NCBI RefSeq assembly: GCF_000001735.4
Contig: NC_003074.8
Span: 18,607,261-18,671,260, forward strand
DNA: 64,000 nucleotides
From: Arabidopsis thaliana
Lineage: Eukaryota > Streptophyta > Magnoliopsida > Brassicales > Brassicaceae
Reading direction: 5' to 3'
Shown here: in pieces, positions 46,426 through 59,284 of the stretch
Numbering within the stretch: position 1 is the first letter of the stretch
How the letters are laid out: each line of letters begins with the position of its first letter
Notes under the pieces: model-generated
What the model saw: only the letters and a program-made list of their open reading frames with translations
Databases searched by the model: none
Told to the model about the DNA's origin: nothing
Made by a program: the position numbers and the translations under genes

Positions 46426-47877
46426 ACTCCAAAACGTGTAAAGCTTTCTCTTTCAGACGTGATAATCGAGACTTGTATTTCGCATTTCTTTTCCGACGCC
46501 GATAAAGTTGTGGCTCGCCGGCGTCGGACTTTTGGTTCTGCTATTTGCTTCCTTACCTTTCTCTTATGTTTTCTGCTACCGGTTACCGTCGCTTTGCGCT
46601 TTTCCGGCCTCCTCACGGATCCTCTTTTGACAGAGTTTGATGTCGTAAGTCTCGCCTTTGGGTGGTTCCGAAGAGCTGATTCCAATGACTCTTCTCTTGC
46701 TGTCTCTCTGGTCGTGGTTGGTTTGAAGTTTGTTCCGGTTCTTCACTGAAGATCTATTCACATCTCTTCCGCCCCTATCCTCAAATATTTACCAGATCCT
46801 CCCGCCTTTTCTCTCTCCATCCTCGTTTCATCCGAATTTCCGATGTTTCAGAGTTTGCTGTTAGCGTTTTCGGACTCCTCTGCTCCTCTCTCCTCCGCCA
46901 GCCGCCGTGAAGTTGCTCGTGTGTATGAGCTAGGTCAAATTCTGGGTTACAGGATGCAAAGGTTGTTCTTGGTTTTGGCTTGGCCCAACAACAACCTTTT
47001 CTGTTGGGGCAGTTCTAGCCTAATTTTCTTTATGGGCTCAATTGACAATTAGGCCTCTGTGAGTTTTTATTTGGTTTGCCCTAATTTTTCTAATTTCTCT
47101 TTGTCGCTTCTTTCACCTCATCTCCTGCATCAAGACATCGTGCTTCCTCAGTCTCCTTTTCCATCCTACCAAGACAAGGAGATGTACATTCCTCCTACTC
47201 GAAGTGAGAGCCCTCCTTCATCGTTATCCCTTCCCAAGTTGTTGAGAAGATGTTCACCTTTATCCCTTCCCATTTTGTTGAGAGGATGTTCTTCGGAGAG
47301 ATCTTTCTCTTGTGTCTTAGTTGGCTTAGCATTAGCCAAATCTTTGATTGGAATTGTTGTCCTAGTTGGAGCGTCAATCCCGTACAATAGATCACGCTTA
47401 GTGTTCTTTGTTTCCAATGACATCGTTTCACTCGATATCTTTTATGGTTTTGAGTGTTAGGATTGTTCTTTTATTCTCTTGTTCTTATGTTTATTGTTTG
47501 ACCTTAAGAGCAACTTCATTGCACAATAGAAAGAGGATATCTTTAATAATATTAAAACATTAAATTTACAAAATATTAATATTCAAATATGAAGGATCTT
47601 TAAATTGGAGATATCATATCCTCTCAAAAATGTCTATTCTTAGACATTTAAGATATTGTGTCTTTATTTTAAAGACATCCAAAAATTAAAATAATATTTT
47701 TTGGAATATATTATATTTTAAGTGTAAGAAGACACTCTCCTTATTTGTTCAATGTAGATGCTCTAATGGCAGTAATTTCTGCAATTTCTTTCTTTTGGCT
47801 GATGTTTATTCCAGCTCTTGTAATCAAGTTATCTTTTGATGGATAGTTTTATAAAAGATTGGTCACAAAAAAAAAAT
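46426..47877 (+). mobile_element. Retroposed LINE-like copy with target duplication and poly-A tail
   Basis: The 10-mer AGTGTAAGTC occurs at 46416-46425 and again at 47878-47887, directly after a terminal A-run (47867-47876). That is the signature of target-primed insertion on the plus strand. The 3' end TTTTATAAAAGATTGGTCAC followed by A-run looks like plant L1-type LINE tails. Internal sequence is GC-richer than the surroundings and contains short open frames (for example 47181-47460, MYIPPTRSESPPSSLSLPKL) but no reverse transcriptase, so it is either an internally deleted LINE or a retroposed transcript. A MITE interrupts it at 47508-47763. Confidence 0.75.
47508..47763. mobile_element. 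Harbinger-type MITE (256 bp) nested in the retroposed copy
   Basis: Flanked by TAA (47505-47507 and 47764-47766). Terminal repeats are GAGCAACTTCATTG on the left and the reverse complement GAGCATCTACATTG on the right. Removing it and one TAA gives the continuous text TTTGACCTTAATGGCAG of the host element. Confidence 0.8.
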
Positions 47878-47887
47878 AGTGTAAGTC

Positions 47888-50162
47888 TATAAATACATAT
47901 TAGTGGAATATGTTTTTATTGATTAGAGATTTAGAGTATTAACATATACTTCTTGTTATGCCAAAGAATCCTAAAGTTATATTAGAATTAGATTCAACTA
48001 CAACATGATTGCGTTTTCTGTTTTTTTTTTTTTTCGTCAACAACATTGCGTTAAACTTTAAAGAGAATTTATTTGAATATTTAGATACGTATATAGGTGA
48101 CAGCACCCGCCGTTGGTTCTGACAAAACGGTAAATCAAATGCTCATAAGCTTGACATCTAAAGAAAAAAGGGAGCTAAAAAAATTGATCCAACTTGACGT
48201 ATAAGTGGAATCGATTTTTTGAAAGCATACATGGGGTTGGGGTCCCTGTCCCTCTAAAGATAAGCATAATTCAACATTTTCGAATATTCCTTAGAATACG
48301 AATTGTGACTTATAATCTTTAAACGTCATTATACTAGTGCTAATTATCCTCTGCATGCATGACGTCCCCAAATCAGACAAACATTAATTCGAACCTTATT
48401 TTGATTGAATAACATTCAATTTCATTAGTATATTTTGGGAAACAATGCATGCACACCCACTTCCTTGACCGAGCTGATAAATTCAGAATTAGGTAAGCCA
48501 AACCCAAAATGGGCTGCCGAAACAAAGTGCATGAACATCAATTTAAACATGTTTTTCTTTGTTAAAGTTGAGTCAAAGGCTATTCTAAAAATATTACATT
48601 TTTTTTTTTGGAAGTTCCAAATAAAAAGGAAGCCGTCACTATACTATTCACGACAAGAAGATTTACATCATTCCTGAAATTATCAATCAAACGAATAGCT
48701 AAAAATGTAAAAATTGTATTGGGTTTTTGGAGTGGACTATTCAGGAATTTCATCTCATAATGGGTTTTTATATAAGATAAATAGTTACAACCCATTTTTA
48801 AGAGGCCCAAGGGACGTTTATTTTAAAAAGCTACTGATCCCTTTACAAATTTACGAACAAATAAAGCATATCTTCGAAATTACCAATCTGTATCACACAA
48901 AAAAACAACAACACTGAGATATGGAAATTTTCGAGATTAATCTAACGGTGAAGTCCTTATGTGAAATTACGAAACTGCCTTATTCATGTTCATCTTCATC
49001 TTTCTGAAGTACCCCTTTTGCTCCCAGAACAATGTCCGCCGTCGTGCTCCGACCAAAACATGTAGTCTAAGTCTAATACTAGTTTGTATCATTATCTGTT
49101 ACAACAAACATATCTGTGTACGGTAAAGGGCTTATCTTTGTGAAATGGATCTTTATTTGGGCTTTACCTTGTGACACAATAATATGTAGCCTTGGTTTGT
49201 GATATAAATTATTTTTTAAAGTTGGGATGTCAGCTGGGTTTCTCCATCTTCTGTAATGAATGTAGTTGATTCAAGTTCCGAGAAATTTATGAAGAAGCAA
49301 AAAAAAGAAAGCAAAAAAAAAACATTTAAGTACGAGATAGATTGATATACACTCATTCAAAAGAGAAAAAGTTATTTATACAGCAAGATAGTAGTAGTAA
49401 TACAATCTGCCTTTCTAGTTTGTTAACTAAAAAGAAGAACAATAGAAAACATATAATTTTACATATATAACTCACCAATATTAAAATCAATATATATGGT
49501 AATTTATTTTCTAAACAATTTTTGTTTTATTTCATAAGAGTCTGTTTTCGTTTAATTTAATAAGAGGCTTAGACTTTTGTATTTATATATTAATTATTAC
49601 ATGCATTGAAATTTTGCAGAATCTTACACTCTAAAAGTATGATATATATTTTTATTTTTCAATAAGTGTTAAAATGCTAAACAACACCACAGATGTTCGT
49701 GTTATCGATTTGTCTCCAAAACTTCCTGTTATCTATAAAGTTGGCTCACAAAATCATACACCTATGCATCAAGAACGTACCACAGGTACGAAATGCCATA
49801 AATTATAAACTTTTGACGCTTACATTGGAAACAAGACAGAAAACAATACTATTATTCAACTCACAAAACCTTAACTAGATGTCTGAAAGCTAAAACATGT
49901 TGCATTGATCAGTGACAAGAGACTATTTCATTTAGTAATGATAAATTGATAAACTATGCTTATTCTTTAGTCTTTACAACCAAGTTGTCTGACTTTTAAA
50001 TTGTTAATTAACCATCCCAAACATTATCGAAACCCGGAAAGATAAAAACATTTAAAAAAAATGCTCTCATAGTTTCATGATACTAAATTCAACTCCCTCG
50101 ATAATATTTTTTCCCGTCATATTAATAAACATATGATATATATTTAAAAATCAACATCATCA
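47888..50162. other. Spacer downstream of HEC2
   Basis: AT-rich. Around 48960-49065 composition is more balanced, with a short frame MSAVVLRPKHV; no family is recognised. No other structure is supported. Confidence 0.5.
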
Positions 50163-50858
50163 TCATCTAAGAATCTGTGCATTTCCAAGCATCTGGTGAT
50201 GATCAGACCGCATAATGCCACACCCTTTTCCTCCATATCCTCCACCAACAGTACCCGCAAGTGCTCCTCCGGCCACCGCCGTCATTCCTCCGCCGTTAAC
50301 CACCGCATGTTCCTCCAGCGACTGCACTTGCTTCTTGAGAAACTTAACGTAATGGATAGCCTCATCGAGCATCGACGCCGTATCCATCTTAGTCCCACCG
50401 GGAACAAGCCGCTGAAGAATCCGAATCCGCTCGCTTATCCTCTCCCTTCGATGCCGAGCTGCCACGCTCTGTGGATCCTTAGAGATCCTCACGTTCTTTC
50501 TCTTTGGTGGCTTTACGGATTCCGGATCAATATGTATAGGCTGCATCACGGCTATTCGAAAGATCATCTCTCTCATCGCCGCCATGTTGGCGTTGTCGCT
50601 GCAGCCTCCTCTCTTCTCCGGGAGAGATGATGACGGGGAGGGGGCGTACCGGAAATTTAAACCGGGTTGGTGGTGAGGCATGGTTTGGTCAAATGGGAGA
50701 TGAGAATGAGTGGGGTTGAAGAAGAACGGGTGGGTGTTGGATTCAGAAAGCATCATAATGTTATGGGGATTAGGGTTAGGGTTTGAGTTAGAGAAGTGTT
50801 CAGGAAGCTTCTCCATCTGCTGCATCATCATGTTCATTAGAATGTCGGAGTTATCCAT
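50163..50858 (-). CDS. HEC2: HECATE2, bHLH transcription factor
   Basis: A single exon of 231 aa from ATG 50858. The N-terminal region is rich in Met, Asn and Pro ([10 protein letters not shown]); the bHLH domain is at about residues 128-178: [40 protein letters not shown] and [13 protein letters not shown]. The basic region has Ala where canonical E-box binders carry the critical Glu, the known atypical state of the HEC group. The C-terminus is Gly-rich. HEC1, HEC2 and HEC3 act redundantly in transmitting tract, stigma and gynoecium development and with SPATULA, and in meristem timing. It matches At3g50330. TATATAAA lies at 51090-51097 (minus strand), about 235 bases upstream. Confidence 0.96.
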
Positions 50859-51089
50859 CCTCCTTTTTTGTGGAATTTATAGGGTTTGTTTTTTCTTTGA
50901 GAGATATGGAGAAGCTGGTGAGATAAGGTATGGAGGAAGAAGAAGATGGACTGACAAAGCTTGAAATTTAGGGCTTTGTGTGTCTGAATCACAGAAGAGA
51001 TGATGGTGGAAGACAGAGGGAGAGTTATGTGCGAAATGTAAACTGTTACTACCAATCAGAGATTCAGCAATATAAAAGGAAGTGATGGA

Positions 51090-51097
51090 TTTATATA
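51090..51097 (-). promoter_or_regulatory. Probable TATA box of HEC2
   Basis: TATATAAA on the minus strand, about 232 bases before the ATG, implying a 5' leader of roughly 200 bases. Confidence 0.5.
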
Positions 51098-54000
51098 GCA
51101 CTTTGTGACCCATTCTTATTATTTTACTCCTTTTTATTACATATATAATTTATAACAATTAGGATTGTTTTCCTTCTTCTATTTTTCACACTCCTAAAAC
51201 TTTGTAACACACACGTATATGTATTTAGTAAATATATGTATGTATACATTAACGTACACTAGCTAGCAGTTGAAAATTTGTTCATTGCTTTGACATGGAT
51301 GTTTCAACCTTCCATATGCATTGGACAGTTATATTTATGTTGCACGTATTTTTTTTAACTATAAATAAAATTATACTATTTATTTTATGACAAAAAATAT
51401 AAATTTATTTACTTTAAACTTTCAATACCAGTTTTGCATAAATTAGTTGGTGTACTTATATATACTTTTGTCTGGAATCATTGCAACTCGCAAGAGATTG
51501 GAATCACTAGTCACTTGGTGTCACTAAAATTAGCTGATGAATGGAAAATTCGTTTTGAGTCATATTTCATGAAGGATATTATCCTTTGTCTGGATCAACC
51601 GTTCACGTGTCACAATCGGTGGGATTTTGGACCCACGAGTTGTGAACTAAGGCGCTTCTGGACAAATGAAGGTGCATGAACCGCTCTCACCATTTGAGGC
51701 AGCAACCATGAATTTTCCTATTTCTACAATTTTAATTTGTTTTCAAAATATAAAAATAAATCTTTTATATAAGTTCGAATGAGTGTAATGGGAAAGACTG
51801 AAAGAGAGAGTAGTTGTGTAGTTTTTTTTTTTTGGTATCTAAATTTTATACTACTGTTTTTTTTTGTTTATAATTGTTAATTACCCCACATCCACATGAA
51901 ATATGTCAGAATCCAGGGAACCCATCTGTTTCGCCGGGATCTGTTCAGGCGACGGCGAAACAATATTACCTTGAATTCAAGTTTTCTTATTTTAACTTTT
52001 AACCTGGATGGATCCAATATGTTATGCATGAGAATATTAATGAGATGCACTGTCTTCGTTAGTAAGTAGTAAATAAGATTGATGTTATAACTTCTTTGAA
52101 CATGCTTGAAGAAAACGTACTACGTTATTATTTTTTTGCATGATTTTTTTGTTTTTGTTTAAATGAGTAATATAGTGAATTTCTCGAGTTTCACAAATAC
52201 AAACCATCATGTTAACGTATTTAGTTTATATGAATTTGTTTTGCAATGTATATACTAAGGGAGTGTATATTATGGAAGAATATTATCTTATATATAATGG
52301 ACTCAATATAATCGAACCTCACTTGGCGTCGAGCGTTGGTATATGGCACGCTTATCAAAGCCGATCGGAAAGGACTTATTGCGATCTTCATTAAATTATT
52401 TTTCTCTTTATTTTAAGAACTTTACGTGAACATAGAGTAGTACTGTTTATTGACAAAAAACAAATAAAGAACAAAAGAAAGAAATTCTTATAACATTAGT
52501 TAACAAAGGAATTGCACTTCAACAACCAAATTAATAATAAATGACTCTTTCCTTAAAAATGCATACGTCAAACGTCAAAAACCTCACAATCTTCAATCAA
52601 GATCAATGCTTGGCTTCATTTGTGCAAAATCATCGGGTTTTTTCTTTTCATTCATAGAAATCATCTCTTTTGACGTCACAAAAGTAATTGCTTACTTGTT
52701 AATTAAAATTATTATGAGTTCGTCTTCTACCCTATAATTAGCCTAAAATAGACAGACACAGTAAGTTGCTTTGGACTTGGTTTTACCCTCTTATGTTGAC
52801 ACTGAAACATGTAAGAAAGCTAACGAAACGATGACGTTTCGCTGCTCTCTCTTTTTCAATCAGCTTCGTAAGTAACAAAAATAGATGCTATTTTCCCCTT
52901 TTCACCTTTTTACTTACACAAAGTCACTGTAAGAATTAAACACTCCTCCTTCCCACCGAATCTAAATTTCTTAACCAAGATTCCAAGTCTTGTTCGTACA
53001 ATTTTTTTTTTTGTCTCTCGAGAACTTCCTTTTTCGATTTTTTTTCTTTAATTATTGAACTGTTTAATCAAAGTCGCCCATGTCATTCACTACGTTATTG
53101 ATTGAACAAATGCCGTTAAAATCGACAGCAAATTTAAAAATGTACTAATAAAGAATAAGAACTCAGAATGGAAAACATTAGCTAAGATTGTTTACTGAAA
53201 TTTGCGATGCAACTCTAAAACGCCAATGACGATTTGTTTAGTTGGAAGAATCTTTTTGTAAAAAAGTTTGAAAAATCTTTATGTATTTAACATATCTTGA
53301 TCAGATAGTACTCTCATCAATTCACCGAATAAAAAATGCAAAGATCATATATGATGTAATTTTATATGAAACTCACCACAAACAAACTTATAAATTAAAT
53401 AGACTTCCATAAAATCTAGAGTTTAGTAGTGATTGGACTACTGACTTTTTTCGTCGGATGTATTTATTAAAAAAAAAAAAGTTGTCATCGTAGTATTTGG
53501 TTGAGGATGGGCAGTGTATTAAAATAACAAACACTGGGATATTGGAAGCATATATCAAAAAATTCTAAAAGGAATTATATTTTAATAATTAAATAAACAA
53601 AAATTGGGGTAGGTTGCCTCCCAAGGCAAGGTAGTGATACAGCTGTGTTCATGTCCCAAGCATCATCTATGCCCTTTGCTCCATATTAACACCACAATTT
53701 CTATCCCCTAATGATTAATCACGTTTTCCGACAAATTTTTAAACTACTCCTTAATTAAAATATTCATAATTGAAAAAATGAAAAATATATATCGATTTAT
53801 ACTCGATTAATATCCTGTTTTTTACTCGATCATGAGTTGATGACAATATCCTTAATGTTAGGTTTATACTTTATAGATAACATTCTTATAATTTCTTGAA
53901 CAAGTGCTCTGTATTCTTCTGACACATTTTTATCTTCTTTTTTCGTTTCTTTAGTTATTATATTGTTCATATCATATATGAAAAAAAAAAAAAAGATAAA

Positions 54001-54305
54001 TCTGAATTCATTTGCTTTCTTTATTGCTCTTTTTTTTCAATTATGTATTTCCAATCTCTCTTTTTATTCGGATAAATTCTCATGTTCTCTGTGACAGGAT
54101 AAAGTTCATGCACCCCTCTTTAATTATTGCTACTATCGTAGTATATTATATTTCACTTTCTGGAGCAATTTTCTTACAGAAATGGCACTTTCTTTAACTT
54201 TCTAGACAAACACTCACCAGATTTATCAATAGATTCAATACAGAAGTTCATACAAAACGAGTACCAAACTAAATTGTAATCAAGAACAAACTAAAAAAAT
54301 TAAAA

Positions 54306-54700
54306 TAAAAATAAGGAAAGCGTATATAATATGCATGGAGAGGCAAACAAAAGTCAAAACCTAGAAGATAGGAGCCTTTGGATTGGGAGAAAACCAATTA
54401 TAACAATTTTAATGTATGGACGAATTAAGTAGAAAAAGAGGATTGTGATAAAGATTTGTTTCTAAATAAAGTATAAAAACATTTTTACCAAATAAGGAAG
54501 AAAAGAAAGAAAGAAAGCTCATGTAAAATGCATGGAGATTGGAGAGGCAAACAAAAGTCAAAAGTGAATCAAAACCTAGAATATAAAATGTAACATATGG
54601 AAGTGCTTCAATAAAAAAATAAAAAAAAAAAAGTGCCTCAATCGGGAGAAATTAAAATTTTAACATATGGAAGAATTAAGACAAACAAAATGGATAATTT
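54306..54700. repeat. Imperfect direct duplication of about 190 bp
   Basis: Two successive blocks share TGCATGGAGA, GAGGCAAACAAAAGTCAAAA, CCTAGAA, GGGAGAAA, ATTTTAA and ATGGAAGAATTAAG-like text in the same order, starting at about 54306 and 54484. The second copy has extra A-runs and small insertions. Confidence 0.65.
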
Positions 54701-56132
54701 TAAAAATAAAATTTCCTAATAAGGAAATGTTTTGGAATGAAGAAGATTAGATCTTAGATCCATTTAATTGGATCTCCTCTCTTTTCTTTGTTTGTTTCTT
54801 GTTTTTTAGTAGAATTTTGGTATTTGGTACATTCTTTGACTCTTGTTTTTAAACACCCATCCATGTCCCTTGTGCTATATTAAATGTACTCAATTTACAT
54901 ATTTTCCGGTGCACCTCACAAGACATATGTAAAATGTAAGATAATATATTTGTTTTCATTATTGAACGAAATCATGAAAACAAATATATAAAATGTACCG
55001 CACAAGTCACAAGACGAGACATATGTAAAAATGTACTCAGTTTATATAAATTATATCTATGAACCGACGTGCAACATCGTAACAAATCAGCTAAAGTGTT
55101 AATACACTAAATGGGCCTGAAAACTTATATGACCCATTCATAACACGGGCCTCTATACCTTTGAAGTTCATAAGCAAATGGTTCTTCGAGTCGAAATTGC
55201 ATTCCTGTACATCGTTTTGCGTTCATCAAATAACTGAAAACCTCAGTATATAAATCCTTGAAAGGTGATGTCGAGGTGAGGAGTCTGACTAATACTCATC
55301 TTCATATTTCATTAAAATTAGTAACACAAAAATTTGTCAGTAATAAAAGGGTCTGAAATTTTTATTTATTTTTGGGGGGAAACAAAGAGATTCCAAGTTT
55401 TTTCATTTTACTACGTAAATTTTACGGCGTAGAAGTCAATGGTATATGTGTATAAGTATAACAATATAGAAAGTACTTGCACGACTTTTGGTTTTTGAAT
55501 TCTTCATTAAAAAAACCATCATGGATCCAAATGTCCTGGTTAGGTTTTGGACCAAACTTGTGGTTGCCCTACAGAGGAAGGTAGTAGTCAAAAGTTTGTA
55601 CTTTGTACAGTATTTAATTTTCCCCAATCTCAAAGAAGAGTGAAAAAATCTGCGTAGCTATAGATTGCGATGTATATACGAGCCGAAAGAAAAAAGAACT
55701 ATACCAACTATCTTTTATCTTTTTCCAACTTGGTTTGAGAATCTATGAAAACTATCAGACTACTAATTCAAAATTAATATATCTTCAAATAAAATTTATA
55801 AACAAAGTTAAAAGTCAAACCCCCAACTAATAAATTGTTCACACTTAACAAACGCACACGTAACATAATAAGCGGACCGAACCAACTCCTTTTGACACGG
55901 ACACTCACCGCTCGTCTGCTTCACGGTCCACCACATGTATCTAATCGACGGTCCAGATTTGATATTACTAGTCATGTTAGAATTAAGAAGAGACGGATGA
56001 GGTGGAACGTGACATATGGTGGGATTTGCACGTGATCGCAGGAGCAACGGTCTGATCAGATGGTTTCTTTTAGTGGTGCTAGTGACCGTTTTGAAGAAAT
56101 TATTGTGGACCGACATTATAATATTTAAGTGT

Positions 56133-56169
56133 ATGATACTATACAGTATAGTCTATACTATAGTATCAT
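56133..56169. repeat. Near-perfect palindrome
   Basis: ATGATACTATACAGTATAG, then TC, then TATACTATAGTATCAT fold back with about 16-17 paired bases and a two-base mismatch. It could extrude as a hairpin or be a remnant of a foldback element. Confidence 0.75.
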
Positions 56170-57192
56170 ATAACCTCTCATGTTGTCACCCAAAAGAAAA
56201 AATCTCTCTTATCTAGCTCTTCGTATGTAAATACATCACAACCACAGTTATACGTTAATGCATTCCGGTTCTACAATATTGCTTGGGATAGGTCTTGTTT
56301 ATTTATTTATTTAATTTTGAATTTGGTTTAGGTTGCTCAAATGTAAAAAGTACATTAATTATACCGAATATGGAAACTAGATTCAGTTCTTCATAATTTT
56401 TGGGCGTGGTTTAGATGAAGATTATATCAGATCAGATACTGGATTGAAGTCTTTATCTTGACGTATTCTATGTTTTTTTCTGATCGAATATGTGTTTTTT
56501 ATCCTCTTTACGGTCATGTTTGGAGTTGTACAAAAAGGTTTGGTATACAATAATAGTACCAGAAATCTTAGGAATATTATATTATTTGGATATAATGATT
56601 GCAACAACAGTCCATTTACTGGTAAAGGTTGGTTATGATGATCACTGATCACAACGTAAGCAAACATTTTATTTCAGAGTGTACCTAGCTGTAGACTGTC
56701 TGATACATCTCATCTAACTTCATTATTTTCTGGATTATTAAGTGTTTGGTATATAGCTAGTAAGTACACATCTTTAAATTTAGCTGAATATCTTAATAAT
56801 TTTACCAATAATTGTCCTAATTAATTCCAAAACAGTATTTTGTTTACATGTTTTTGGTTTAAACATAACATTTGTTCAAAAACATGTTAAACCATATGCA
56901 ACAACTAACAAACAAAATAGCGATTTCTTTTCCATTTCTCTTTTCTTTTAATCCAGCTGAAAATCACATAAATACCATTCGCTCTATAATTCATATACAT
57001 GATTAAACTAACATTAGATAGTGAGATTTTGAGCCGAGGACTTCACTAATAAAAAGTTAACATCTCCAACTTTATTTTCAATATTTTTATTTAGAAACTC
57101 TATTTTGTTAAAGTCTGTGCACACTCTAAATCTTAAGAGCAGCTCTATCGATATATTTTTGGAAGTTTTTCTTGATTAAAATAGAAAAAAAC

Positions 57193-57201
<9 letters not shown>

Positions 57202-57230
<29 letters not shown>
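57202..57230. repeat. (TA)n microsatellite
   Basis: An uninterrupted AT/TA run of about 14 units within AT-rich spacer. Confidence 0.9.
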
Positions 57231-57231
<1 letters not shown>

Positions 57232-58072
57232 AAAGAATTTTTTATCATATTTCACCGATAGAAATGGCTTAAAGACTAGACCACAATTGATGTAGTAGTA
57301 TTTACATATTGTTTAGTATGAAAACCATCATTACCATCTTATTCTCATATTTTCAAAATTACTCTATGAATATTGTGTTATAACATCTATATCTAAGTTG
57401 CTCATTTTGTGCAAATATTCAAGTCCTTAACATTGTTTTCTCATCAATAATTTTCTTCTTGTTAGGAAAAAAAACGAAGATGAAAGCAAAAAAATACGAA
57501 AACTGACTGTTGTTGTTTATATCGTGGTTTAAAGTAATCATTTCATAGTATTATTAACAAAAAGTAATCATTTCACAAGTGTTTTTTACGTCGTTCGATA
57601 TGGTGCAAACTACAATGGTAATAAAAGACAGCAGCGTTACGTTAAGAAAACGACGTCGGTTTGGCATCATTCGCGGACCCCAATAACGTTGCTATTCCGC
57701 GTTTTGTTTGGGAAAAGTTGTCACACGTGCGTTTGTGCTTCTTTTTGAAGATTTTAGAGATATTCCACAATCGAACCTTATCCCAAAAGTAAATACTCTA
57801 AAAACACCCCAAGAAATGAAATTGTTCAAATTAACCCAACCTAAATCACACTGTACATAATTGGATTTATTTATTACTATTTAGTGTTCTTTTTTCTAAC
57901 AGTACAACGCTCTCCAATTTTTAAAATTTCTTGTTTCTTCTAATAACGAATGCAAGATTACACATATTTAGACTTTTTGAAAACGTTAAAATCTAATGGT
58001 GTGTTGTTTTTAATAAACGTATTGTTTGAGGTCTAATTAAAAGTGAAAAGAATCTCGATCGGGGAATAATAA

Positions 58073-59284
58073 TCATGACCGAGAAACCGACTCAGCAAGT
58101 TTCCCGATTCGTTGGACAAGTTCAGGAGATAGCTTCTTCACCGGTTTCTTCTCCTTCTCCGGTCGAAAATCAAAACCAAGTGCATCCGATACTTCTTCGG
58201 AGCTCCATCCAGCTTTTCGGAGCGACTCCGAGAACCGACCCGCTTTCAAAAGCAATGCATCAAGAACGGCTTGATTATCCAAAATTACCATTTCACCCTC
58301 AAAAAAACCAGATGCTGACACGTGTACAATATCATCAACGTCGGATTCGCTCCACCCGCCTCCTCTTAAAACCGACCCGATCCGGTTCACGTAATCGTCG
58401 ACCCATTTCGGTGTCTCGGATCTTGGTAAATCTAAATATCTCTCCGGCGATGAAGAGTGTGACGACGACATAGAAGAAGCAGAGTTTCTCCTCCGACGAT
58501 CAACCGCCGCGTCACTCCAAAACTCAACCCATCTCGGTGTACTCGACCCGTGAACCCGACCCGAATCTAAACTCATTCTCGAAAAATTTGATGAAGAAGA
58601 CGACGACGACCCGGCTGATTTCTCACTCACCGAACGCTGCTTCGTTAAAACAACCGGACACGTGTCAGACCCTCTAAACACAGACTCACGCTCGAAGAAA
58701 TCAGAAAGATCCGACCCGCAACAGAAAATCCGGGTCTCGTCAATATAAAAAACCGGGTTACCCGCTAAAGACGGGTTACAAGGAATATAGCAATGATCAA
58801 AGATTGGTATCATCAAAGGAGCTCTTTTGAGAGCATTTCTCGCGACCCGTAAAGCTTTTTCCGGGTCGGATGGTCTTAAACCCCAAGATTTGCTCCAGAG
58901 AGTGTTTCTCGCGATCTGAAACGACACGGCGGCGATAGGAAGATCGATCATAGCTCTGAGATGAAGACGAGCTCCGGGAGAACGCCAGTCTGGAAATCCG
59001 GCGCCGACTGGTAAACCGGCGGTGAGAACAGCACGGAGGTCCGGTGGAAAAGCGAATGCAAACTCTGCTTCTGCTCTAGCGAATTCGGAGTCGGTTAGAC
59101 CCGGTTGGACTTGGATCCTTGAAGTGTGTAAGTGTGAGATTACTTGATCGGCGAGAGAAGAGAAAGAGACGAGACTGTTTCTAACCGTTGGTGTTGTTGG
59201 TGCGGCGGCGCGAGCAGAGAGACGACGGAGACCAGCGGCGTGAGCTGGTCTGAGACCGGTCATTCTCCGATCAACGTCGACCAT
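58073..59284 (-). CDS. SMI1/KNR4-like plant protein of unknown function (403 aa)
   Basis: A single exon from ATG 59284. After an Ala/Arg-rich start comes [20 protein letters not shown], then [20 protein letters not shown] and [26 protein letters not shown], the spacing and wording expected of SMI1/KNR4-like folds (family knowledge; moderate certainty). A Ser-rich low-complexity linker follows (about residues 215-285). The C-terminal part has two similar helical motifs, [18 protein letters not shown] (306-323) and [18 protein letters not shown] (355-372). No signal peptide or transmembrane segment is seen, so it is likely soluble. TATAAATA lies at 59452-59459 (minus strand). From memory this is At3g50340, paralog At5g67020; I know of no assigned function. 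Confidence 0.88.
   Translation of the reverse strand: MVDVDRRMTGLRPAHAAGLRRLSARAAAPTTPTVRNSLVSFSSLADQVISHLHTSRIQVQPGLTDSEFARAEAEFAFAFPPDLRAVLTAGLPVGAGFPDWRSPGARLHLRAMIDLPIAAVSFQIARNTLWSKSWGLRPSDPEKALRVARNALKRAPLMIPIFDHCYIPCNPSLAGNPVFYIDETRIFCCGSDLSDFFERESVFRGSDTCPVVLTKQRSVSEKSAGSSSSSSSNFSRMSLDSGRVHGSSTPRWVEFWSDAAVDRRRRNSASSMSSSHSSSPERYLDLPRSETPKWVDDYVNRIGSVLRGGGWSESDVDDIVHVSASGFFEGEMVILDNQAVLDALLLKAGRFSESLRKAGWSSEEVSDALGFDFRPEKEKKPVKKLSPELVQRIGKLAESVSRS

Larger units (their letters stand above)
50859..58072. other. 7.2-kb gene-free region upstream of HEC2
   Basis: Since HEC2 and the next gene are both on the minus strand, this is HEC2 upstream sequence plus the 3' flank of the next gene. Perfect CACGTG boxes lie at 51604-51609 and 56029-56034. 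About 55850-56060 is less AT-rich than its surroundings. An imperfect duplication lies at 54306-54700, a long palindrome at 56133-56169 and a (TA)n run near 57202. No gene is supported. Confidence 0.55.

Noticed and set aside
48580-48917. Short open frames on both strands near 48.4-48.9 kb
   Set aside because: AT-rich, no family match, no splice or promoter context.
55808-56116. 102-codon minus-strand frame and overlapping plus-strand frames
   Set aside because: No recognisable domain; explained by the less AT-rich island rather than by a gene.
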